Part shown: positions 1 to 4,383 of the stretch, piece after piece
How the letters are laid out: every line of letters begins with the position of its first letter
How positions within the stretch are numbered: the first letter of the stretch is position 1
DNA from: Myxococcales bacterium
Lineage (GTDB): Bacteria > Myxococcota > Bradymonadia > UBA7976 > UBA1532
Direction: 5' to 3'
DNA: 5,955 bases
Assembly: GCA_020430675.1 (NCBI GenBank)
Contig: JAGQJJ010000283.1
Span: 1 to 5,955, forward strand
Made by a program: the position numbers and the translations under genes
The notes under the pieces: model-generated
Seen by the model: only the letters and a program-made list of their open reading frames with translations
Database searches by the model: none
What the model was told of the DNA's origin: nothing

Positions 1-881
1 GCCTCGAGCCGCTGCCTCTCGTGCTCCCCTCGGCCACCGACCTCGGCCCGGACGACGTCTACGTGCCCGCGGGCTGGTTCTGGTGCGGCGGCGACCACGA
101 CGCGGTCGATACGCTGCCGCGGCGCCGGGTCTACGTCGACGGCTTTGTCATGCGGCGCTTCCCGGTGACCAACGGTGAGTACCTCGCCTTCCTCAACGCG
201 CTGGTCGACGCCGGCCGCGCCGAAGACGCCAACCGCTGCTCACCGCGGGCCCCGTTGAGCATGCCGGCCAGCGATGATGAGCAGCAGGGTCGCTCCTTCG
301 TGCGCGGCGAAGACGGACGTTTTGACGTGGCCGCTCGAGGCCCGGCCCGCGACGTCGTGCTCGCCTCACCGGCGGCGCTGATCGACTGGAACAGCGCCAT
401 GGCCTACGCCGAGTGGTACGCCGAGCACACCGGCCTGCCGTGGCGGCTGCCCGACGAGCTGGAGTGGGAGAAGGCCGCCCGCGGCGTCGACGGTCGCTTC
501 TTCCCCTGGGGCGACGACAGCACCGCCCCGTGGGCGCGCATCCTCGGCTTCTACCCTGGCGAAGTGCGCAGCGCGCCGGTCGACAGCTATCCGACCGACG
601 AGAGCCCCTTCGGCGTGCGCGGCATGGGCGGCAACGTGCGCGACTGGTGCATCAACATCTGGACCCACGACGGCCCGCCCATCGCCAACGGCCGCGTGGT
701 TGTCGTGCCCGCGCCGCCCGATGGCGACGAGCACCGCTCGATGCGCGGCGGCAGCCTCACCAGCCACATGCGCTTCTGCCGCGTCGCCTCGCGCTTCGCC
801 AACCGCCCGCACCAGAGCTTCGGCATCGTCGGCTTCCGCCTCGTCTATCCGGTCGACCCCCTGCTGCGCGCCGGTCGCTGA
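1..881 (+). CDS. SUMF1/formylglycine-generating-enzyme-like domain, C-terminal part of a larger protein (5' truncated by the window)
   Basis: The frame is open from base 3 to the TGA at 879-881. A GTG at base 21 has no ribosome binding site, and the frame reads on upstream as a Pro/Leu-rich linker, so I take this as the tail of a longer protein. Residues below are counted from base 21. The SUMF1/EgtB/PvdO fold is clear: VPAGWFWCGGD (15-25), RRFPVTNGEYLAFLN (45-59), LPWRLPDELEWEKAARG (139-155), FFPWGDD (160-166), FGVRGMGGNVRDW (197-209), MRGGS (241-245) and a closing GFRLVYP (271-277). True formylglycine synthases have a Cys pair near the C-terminus. Only C253 (RFCRVASR) is visible, and Ser or His occupies the region of the partner, so sulfatase-activating activity is doubtful. 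In delta-proteobacterial lineages this domain often follows a Ser/Thr kinase with the same VPAGWFW opening. The kinase part is inferred, not seen. The gene converges on the lipoprotein gene at 996-1715. Confidence 0.85.
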   Translation, partial: LEPLPLVLPSATDLGPDDVYVPAGWFWCGGDHDAVDTLPRRRVYVDGFVMRRFPVTNGEYLAFLNALVDAGRAEDANRCSPRAPLSMPASDDEQQGRSFVRGEDGRFDVAARGPARDVVLASPAALIDWNSAMAYAEWYAEHTGLPWRLPDELEWEKAARGVDGRFFPWGDDSTAPWARILGFYPGEVRSAPVDSYPTDESPFGVRGMGGNVRDWCINIWTHDGPPIANGRVVVVPAPPDGDEHRSMRGGSLTSHMRFCRVASRFANRPHQSFGIVGFRLVYPVDPLLRAGR

Positions 882-939
882 ACACGGCCTCGCCAAGACC
901 AGACAGGCCACTTTGCGCACCACCGCCATTCGAAACGCA

Positions 940-972
940 AAAGCCGCCCGCGCAGGGCGCGCGGGCGGCTTT
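940..972. terminator. Bidirectional intrinsic terminator between convergent genes
   Basis: A perfect 14-base-pair GC-rich stem is formed by 940-953 (AAAGCCGCCCGCGC) and 959-972, with the 5-base loop AGGGC. It lies 58 bases after the stop of the plus-strand SUMF1 gene and 23 bases after the stop of the minus-strand lipoprotein gene. Read on the minus strand the stem is followed by TTTTGCGTTT, a fair U-tract. On the plus strand the tract is just TTTAT, so termination is probably stronger for the lipoprotein transcript. Confidence 0.85.
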
Positions 973-995
973 ATCGGCGGCGGACGTGGGGAGTC

Positions 996-1715
996 TTACT
1001 TCAGCGTCTTGAGCCGGTAGCCGACGCCGACCGCGGTCGCGTCCAGCTCAGTGTCGCTGGTCAGCCGCACCTCGTAGATGAGGTCCGAGTCGTCATCGTT
1101 CTTCTCGCTGCGGCGCCAGAGGCCGTAGTCGACCGCGCTGATGTACCAGTACATCTCGGGGATGCTGCTCGCTGAGAAGTCGAGCGACAGGTAGTAGGTG
1201 ATGGTGCCCGACTCACCGCCCCAGGCGTCGGCTTCCAGGCGGTACAGGTACTTGCTCTGCGCCGGGCTGTTCCAGACGATGGTCGCGCTCGGCGCCAGGT
1301 CGAAGAGGCGGTTGACCTCCCACGAGGTCCAGGTGCCGGTGCCCGTCTCGAACTCGGTCGAGACCAGGCCCGAGTCCCAGGTGGCCGCGGTGGCCCGGTA
1401 GTCGACGTCGACGTGGCTGACCAGGCCGGCGCCCAGATCGGCCAGGGCCGAAGGCTCCCAGCGCCAGTACTCGACCTCATCGGCGTAGCTGCCGCCATAC
1501 GCGCCGTTGGTCACCAACAGGCTGCCGACGTGCACCGAGTCGACCTCGAAGTGATAGATGCTGAAGCCCCAGCCGCCGCTCACCTGTGCTTGCTGCAGCG
1601 ACTCGAGGGACGGTGGCGGTGGCAGGTTCTTGGCGTCCTTGGCGCTCTCGGGCGCGCAGGCGGACAAGGCGAGGACGGAAGCGAACAGGGTCAAGTGGGC
1701 GAGGGCGTGGCGCAT
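996..1715 (-). CDS. Uncharacterised secreted lipoprotein, copy A of a tandem paralogous pair
   Basis: This is a 239-residue protein starting at the ATG at 1713-1715 and ending with TAA at 996-998. AGGAGA at 1721-1726 lies at normal distance before the start. Residues 2-20 form a type II signal peptide: a His/Arg-containing start, a hydrophobic stretch, then the lipobox L17-S-A-C20. It should be lipidated at C20 and anchored in the envelope; +2 is Ala, so there is no Asp inner-membrane retention signal. A short Pro-rich linker (PPPP at 32-35) follows. The mature domain of about 200 residues is rich in Trp, Tyr, Ser and Thr with alternating hydrophobic residues, suggesting an all-beta fold. The best conserved blocks against copy B are 44-75 (32 of 32 identical) and 82-97 (16 of 16). 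An acidic loop, DDDSD, lies at 207-211. I see no catalytic motif and do not recognise the family. Function unknown; a structural or ligand-binding envelope role is a guess. Confidence 0.88.
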   Translation of the reverse strand: MRHALAHLTLFASVLALSACAPESAKDAKNLPPPPSLESLQQAQVSGGWGFSIYHFEVDSVHVGSLLVTNGAYGGSYADEVEYWRWEPSALADLGAGLVSHVDVDYRATAATWDSGLVSTEFETGTGTWTSWEVNRLFDLAPSATIVWNSPAQSKYLYRLEADAWGGESGTITYYLSLDFSASSIPEMYWYISAVDYGLWRRSEKNDDDSDLIYEVRLTSDTELDATAVGVGYRLKTLK

Positions 1716-1740
1716 CTGCGTCTCCTGGCGGCGGACTCAA

Positions 1741-1801
1741 GCCGCATCAGGGCCGGCGCGCACGCCGGCAGATTTCATCCGAAGCCAAACCGGCATGCGG
1801 C
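1741..1801 (-). promoter_or_regulatory. Nested inverted repeats in the leader of lipoprotein copy A
   Basis: An outer 7-base-pair arm pairs GCCGCAT (1741-1747) with ATGCGGC (1795-1801). Inside it, GCCGGCG (1752-1758) pairs perfectly with CGCCGGC (1763-1769) over a 4-base loop. A further CCGGC at 1790-1794 could compete for the GCCGG at 1752-1756. The element sits about 15 bases upstream of the copy A ribosome binding site and would be in the transcript if the promoter is in the AT-rich stretch beyond 1900. It matches no riboswitch class I know. It may be a regulatory leader or simply GC-rich structure. Confidence 0.4.
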
Positions 1802-1954
1802 CGGTCCGAGATAACCGAAATCGAACATAGTCGTTACGACCGATCTGGTTGGCGTTTCGCCCGCGGTTTACGCGGAGCGCCGCCGCCTGCCCTTTTTGAA
1901 TCGCGCCATGAGTTAAGACGCGAATGATATTTATATGATGTTTAATTTCGCAGT

Positions 1955-1969
1955 TCCCGCAATGCGGGA
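1955..1969. repeat. Short perfect inverted repeat in the AT-rich intergenic stretch
   Basis: TCCCGC (1955-1960) and GCGGGA (1964-1969) are perfect arms around AAT. The site lies beside the AT-rich run at about 1925-1948, where a promoter for lipoprotein copy A would be expected, so it could be an operator. No U-tract follows on either strand, so it is not an intrinsic terminator. Confidence 0.35.
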
Positions 1970-2129
1970 TCGTGCTTACGATGGGCGTGTTTCAGTGAAA
2001 CTGGATTTTTTTCGGGTTTTCCCGCGTGTGTGGCAGCTGGATTGAAATCGTGCAGCCAACACGCAGAAAAAAACGACTGAGCGAGCAAGAAGGTTTCGCC
2101 CAGCACGCGCCCAGCGGCGCCCATGAGGG

Positions 2130-2168
2130 AAAAAACGGTCGGCGGGCGGTCCGGAACGACGCGCCCGC
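2130..2168 (-). terminator. Probable intrinsic terminator of lipoprotein copy B
   Basis: On the minus strand, starting 5 bases after the copy B stop codon, GCGGGCG (complement of 2162-2168) pairs with CGCCCGC (complement of 2142-2148) over a 13-base loop. CGACCG and then six T (2130-2135 on the complement) follow. The U-tract is offset by 6 bases from the stem, which is weaker than a textbook terminator, but position and orientation fit. Confidence 0.5.
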
Positions 2169-2173
2169 GAAGG

Positions 2174-2878
2174 TCACTTCAACGTCTTGAGCTCGTAGCC
2201 GACGCCCACGTTGGTGGCGTCGAGCTCGGTGTCGTCGGTGAGGCGCACCTCGAAGATCGAACCGTCGTCTTCATCGCCCGCCTCGCTGTTCTGCCACAAG
2301 TTGAAGTCGACCGAGCTGACGTACCAGGTCATCAGCGGGATGGTGCCAGCCGAGAAGTCCAGCCGCAGGTAGTAGGTGATGGTGCCGCTCTCGCCGCCCC
2401 AGGCGGCCGCCTCCAGCCGGTACAGGTAGCGGTCGTTCGACGGGCTGTTCCAGATGATGCTCGCGTGTGACGACAGATCGAAGAGACGGTTGACCTCCCA
2501 CGAGGTCCAGGTGCCGGTGCCCGCCTCGAATTCGGCGCTGACCGTGCCGCTGTCCCACGTCTCGCCGGTCACCCGGAAGTCCACGTCCAGATGGGTGACG
2601 TCGCCCGCGCCCAGATCCGCCAGGGCCGAAGGTTCCCAGCGCCAGTACTCGAGCTGATCGCCATAGGCGCCGCCATAGGCGCCGTTGGTGACGAGCAGGC
2701 TGCCCACGTGCACCGAGTCGACCTCGAAGTGATAGATGCTGAAGCCCCAGCCGCCGCTGACCTGCGTCTGCTGCAAGGTCTCAAGGCTCGGTGGTGCGGG
2801 CAGGTCTTCGACCCGGTCGGGTGCACAGGCGGCCAGCGCCAGCGCGGCGAGAAGGGATGCGATGAGGTGGCTCTTCAT
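2174..2878 (-). CDS. Uncharacterised secreted lipoprotein, copy B of a tandem paralogous pair
   Basis: This is a 234-residue protein ending with TGA at 2174-2176. The frame stays open to 3031, but the ATG at 2876-2878 is chosen because it directly precedes a lipoprotein signal peptide (start MKSHLIASLLAALALAAC, lipobox L15-A-A-C18) and has AGGAG 6 bases upstream; the extra upstream residues are Arg/Pro/Ala-rich and not protein-like. Lipidation is expected at C18. From residue 26 to the end it aligns without gaps to copy A, with about 161 of 209 identical by hand count. The signal peptides and linkers are unrelated. Residues 39-70 are identical to copy A, whereas the stretch around 143-153 and the acidic loop at 202-207 (DEDDGS) diverge. 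The fold is probably all-beta and aromatic-rich. No catalytic motif is seen and function is unknown. It has its own promoter (3097-3125) and leader. Confidence 0.88.
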   Translation of the reverse strand: MKSHLIASLLAALALAACAPDRVEDLPAPPSLETLQQTQVSGGWGFSIYHFEVDSVHVGSLLVTNGAYGGAYGDQLEYWRWEPSALADLGAGDVTHLDVDFRVTGETWDSGTVSAEFEAGTGTWTSWEVNRLFDLSSHASIIWNSPSNDRYLYRLEAAAWGGESGTITYYLRLDFSAGTIPLMTWYVSSVDFNLWQNSEAGDEDDGSIFEVRLTDDTELDATNVGVGYELKTLK

Positions 2879-2884
2879 GGTTCG

Positions 2885-2889
2885 CTCCT
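2885..2889 (-). promoter_or_regulatory. Ribosome binding site that fixes the start of lipoprotein copy B
   Basis: The complement reads AGGAG, followed by 6 bases and then ATG. This selects the start at 2878 over the in-frame upstream start at 3031, and the following residues form a proper lipoprotein signal peptide. Confidence 0.85.
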
Positions 2890-2893
2890 GCGG

Positions 2894-2907
2894 CGAATGG
2901 CCATTCG
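2894..2907. promoter_or_regulatory. 14-base perfect palindrome just upstream of the copy B ribosome binding site
   Basis: CGAATGGCCATTCG reads the same on both strands. It ends 4 bases from the AGGAG of copy B. As DNA it could be a dimeric repressor site; as RNA it could fold into a 5-base-pair hairpin with a GGCC loop next to the ribosome binding site. Neither role is demonstrated. Confidence 0.45.
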
Positions 2908-2916
2908 TCGGCAGAC

Positions 2917-2937
2917 CGCCGAGTGCTCGCCTCGGCG
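2917..2937 (-). promoter_or_regulatory. Stem-loop in the copy B leader
   Basis: CGCCGAG (2917-2923) and CTCGGCG (2931-2937) are perfect 7-base arms with a 7-base loop, in the predicted untranslated leader of lipoprotein copy B. No U-tract follows, so it is not a terminator. Confidence 0.4.
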
Positions 2938-2999
2938 ATGCATGGTTGCAGTGGCTCCCGCGGTGACCCGACGCCAGGGCGCACTTCGCCGCTGCCGCC

Positions 3000-3023
3000 G
3001 GCCGGGTCCGCCGTGGACCGGCC
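3000..3023 (-). promoter_or_regulatory. GC-rich stem-loop in the copy B leader
   Basis: GGCCGGGTCC (3000-3009) pairs with GGACCGGCC (3015-3023) with one bulged base, leaving a 5-base loop. It lies in the predicted leader between the promoter and the palindrome. In such GC-rich DNA some stems arise by chance, but this one is long. Confidence 0.4.
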
Positions 3024-3070
3024 GCCCTCAAAGGACGATTTCGGTCATGTTTTGGAGCCGCCGCCCAACT

Positions 3071-3096
3071 AGAAGCGAGGGCCGGAAGGTGCTTCT
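3071..3096. repeat. Inverted repeat at the predicted transcription start of copy B
   Basis: AGAAGC (3071-3076) and GCTTCT (3091-3096) are perfect arms 14 bases apart. The right arm directly abuts the -10 hexamer at 3097-3102, so the repeat covers the expected transcription start. It could be an operator or a 5'-end stabilising hairpin. Two more AGAAGC copies lie at 3173-3178 and 3212-3217. Confidence 0.4.
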
Positions 3097-3125
3097 ATTA
3101 TCTCAACCGAGGTGGAAAATTTCAA
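3097..3125 (-). promoter_or_regulatory. Sigma-70-type promoter for lipoprotein copy B
   Basis: On the minus strand, TTGAAA (complement of 3120-3125) is followed after exactly 17 bases by GATAAT (complement of 3097-3102). Each hexamer is one base from the consensus, and the pair lies in an AT-richer patch. Transcription would start near 3090, giving a leader of about 210 bases before the ATG at 2878. No other pair this good was found in the window. Confidence 0.7.
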
Positions 3126-3278
3126 GTCGAGTTTTCGGCCGATGTCCGCGTAAAAACTAAGAAAACGATCCGAGAAGCACTCCAGACATTTGACGGCGAC
3201 ATAGAAATAAAAGAAGCGAAGCCAACGCAAAATGACGCATGAATGGCTGGAGGGGTGCGGGATGTGGCAGGGGGGCCG

Positions 3279-4256
3279 TCAGGACGCGGCGCGCGCGTCG
3301 GCGATCGCGGTCAGCACCGCGTCATGCAGATGGCCATTGGTGGCGGCGATGCCTTGATTGTGTTCGAGCCGCCGGCCCAGCGAAAAGTCGAGCGGACGAC
3401 CGCTGATATCGGTCACGCGGCCGCCCGCCGCTTCGATGATCGCGGCGCCGGCGGCGTGGTCCCAGATTTTCTCGACGTAGTCGGCCCGCGTGGGCAGGCG
3501 CAGATAGATCGCGGCGTCGCCCCGCGCGACCGCGGCGTATTTGCACTGGCTGTCGATGCGGTAGGGCGGCTCGGCGACGCCCAGTCGGGCAGCGATGGCC
3601 GCTGACCAATCGTGGGCCGAGTGGCCCGATTCGACCGACTCGCAGAAGCGGGCGCGGCGGGGATCGGTGGTGCCATCGACGCGGATGGCCACCACCGGGC
3701 CGCCGTCGAGGGGCCGCGCGGTGGCGCCCTCGCCGCGCGCGGCGGCGAACAAAGCGCCGCGCTGGTCGGCGTTGGCGTCGAGGTTGGGGCAGCCGAGCAC
3801 GCCGAGTTGAATCTGCCCGTCTTCGATGAGCGCCAGCGCGACCGCGTACTGTTCGCCGCGCAGGAAACCCTTGGTGCCGTCGATGGGGTCGAGCGTCCAG
3901 AAACGCCCGTTCGCCCCGCCGGACGCGCCGCCGCGGTCGATGGCGGCGAGGATCTGACGCTCGGTGGCCTGCGGCTCGACCACGCGCACCCAGTCGACCA
4001 CCTTCTGCCGCAACGCGCTGTTGGCCGGCGCGCGCAGGGCGTCGGCGTCCTCTTCGCCGACGATCGGCACGCCCGGCGTGCCCACCGCCAGGCGCAGGTT
4101 CACGATGGCCTGGGCGGCAAAATCGGCCACCGTCACCGGTGAAGCGTCGGCTTTGGTCAAGCGGCCGTCGGCGATCGCCGCCTGTGCGGCTCGGCAGACG
4201 CGGGCGGCGTCAGCGACGGCGGCGAGGGCGAGGTCGAGCAGGGCGGGGGACTTCAT
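3279..4256 (-). CDS. 3'(2'),5'-bisphosphate nucleotidase, HAL2/SAL1 type
   Basis: This 325-residue protein should remove the 3'-phosphate of 3'-phosphoadenosine 5'-phosphate (PAP), a by-product of sulfate assimilation and sulfotransfer, giving AMP. It belongs to the Mg2+-dependent, lithium-sensitive inositol monophosphatase superfamily and is probably cytoplasmic. Motifs in order: KADASPVTVAD (35-45), GEED (67-70), WTLDPIDGTKGFLRG (120-134; metal ligands expected at D123 and D126), GCPNL (155-159), FCESVESGHSAHD (204-216), RIDSQCKYAA (233-242), EKIWDHAAGA (262-271; metal ligand D266) and GRPLDFSLGR (286-295). These resemble the yeast HAL2/plant SAL1 branch more than short bacterial CysQ, and the length fits that branch. 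The frame is open to 4391, but ATG 4254-4256 is chosen because it has a GGAG 6 bases upstream and the family N-terminus follows it. It is divergent from the gene at 4384. No sulfate genes are adjacent. Confidence 0.93.
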   Translation of the reverse strand: MKSPALLDLALAAVADAARVCRAAQAAIADGRLTKADASPVTVADFAAQAIVNLRLAVGTPGVPIVGEEDADALRAPANSALRQKVVDWVRVVEPQATERQILAAIDRGGASGGANGRFWTLDPIDGTKGFLRGEQYAVALALIEDGQIQLGVLGCPNLDANADQRGALFAAARGEGATARPLDGGPVVAIRVDGTTDPRRARFCESVESGHSAHDWSAAIAARLGVAEPPYRIDSQCKYAAVARGDAAIYLRLPTRADYVEKIWDHAAGAAIIEAAGGRVTDISGRPLDFSLGRRLEHNQGIAATNGHLHDAVLTAIADARAAS

Positions 4257-4383
4257 GGACGGCTCCAAGAGGCGGTGCGGCGGCGACGGTACCGCGCTCG
4301 TCGCGTCAGGCCAAGCGGCGCGACGCGCTACTTTTGGCGGGTCACCGCTGGCAATCGGACGCGGGTCGCGGCAGTGTCTCGGC
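4257..4383. promoter_or_regulatory. Divergent intergenic region with an inverted repeat
   Basis: This 127-base gap must hold the starts of transcription for both the nucleotidase (minus) and the pseudo-receiver gene (plus). Perfect 7-base arms CGTCGCG (4299-4305) and CGCGACG (4319-4325) with a 13-base spacer make a candidate shared operator. No convincing sigma-70 hexamer pair was found in either direction; the best is a weak TTGCCA-17-GTAGCG on the minus strand. The region is very GC-rich. Confidence 0.4.
4263..4266 (-). promoter_or_regulatory. Ribosome binding site that fixes the nucleotidase start
   Basis: The complement reads GGAG, 6 bases before the ATG at 4256. The same spacing is seen at both lipoprotein genes. 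It supports this start over the upstream in-frame ATG at 4391, whose extra 45 residues are not conserved in the family. Confidence 0.7.

Larger units (their letters stand above)
1716..2173. other. 458-base intergenic region between the two lipoprotein genes
   Basis: I see no credible gene here. Two short minus-strand frames (1942-2124 and 1992-2177) lack ribosome binding sites and coding-like composition. Near copy B it holds a probable terminator (2130-2168). A central AT-richer stretch, about 1920-2060, contains GATATTTATATGATG and an inverted repeat at 1955-1969. This is the most likely place for the promoter of copy A, although no good -35/-10 pair was found. The GC-rich part at 1741-1801 is a nested inverted repeat that would lie in the copy A leader. 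Confidence 0.6.
2879..3278. other. 400-base intergenic region: leader and promoter of copy B, plus a lower-GC patch
   Basis: Bases 2879 to about 3090 are GC-rich and would form the untranslated leader of copy B, with three stem-loops (2894-2907, 2917-2937, 3000-3023). Bases from about 3040 to 3240 are clearly less GC-rich than the rest of the window and contain the copy B promoter. No intrinsic terminator is visible after the nucleotidase gene, whose stop is at 3279-3281, so some read-through into copy B is possible. One plus-strand frame ending at the TGA at 3240-3242 is open but lacks a start codon; it is discussed under findings. Confidence 0.6.

Noticed and set aside
366..1012. Long open frames on both strands across the SUMF1 gene and its terminator
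   Set aside because: These are shadow frames of GC-rich coding sequence. Their translations are Arg/Ala/Pro-rich without motifs, and the SUMF1 motifs are only in the chosen frame.
2006..2024. CGGG-TTTT-CCCG hairpin with a T-run as a plus-strand terminator
   Set aside because: The T-run precedes the stem on the plus strand and the stem has only 4 base pairs, so it does not fit an intrinsic terminator.
2041..2100. Possible terminator at the seven-A run (2066-2073) on the minus strand
   Set aside because: A T-run is present on the minus strand after CGCTCAGTCG, but no stable stem precedes it.
1942..2177. Two overlapping minus-strand frames of about 60 codons between the lipoprotein genes
   Set aside because: Neither has a ribosome binding site or coding-like composition. 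They cross the probable terminator of copy B or the AT-rich stretch, so they look like chance open frames.
2879..3031. N-terminal extension of lipoprotein copy B up to the ATG at 3031
   Set aside because: The extra 51 residues are Arg/Pro/Ala-rich and would bury the signal peptide. The start at 2878 has AGGAG at 6 bases and an immediate lipobox signal.
3071..3217. Repeated AGAAGC copies as a CRISPR-like or iteron array
   Set aside because: Only three direct copies of 6 bases at irregular spacing, with no conserved spacer length or longer repeat unit.
3612..4142. Plus-strand open frame of 176 codons opposite the nucleotidase
   Set aside because: It is antisense to a gene with unmistakable family motifs and has a Gly/Ala/Arg-rich translation with no recognisable domain.
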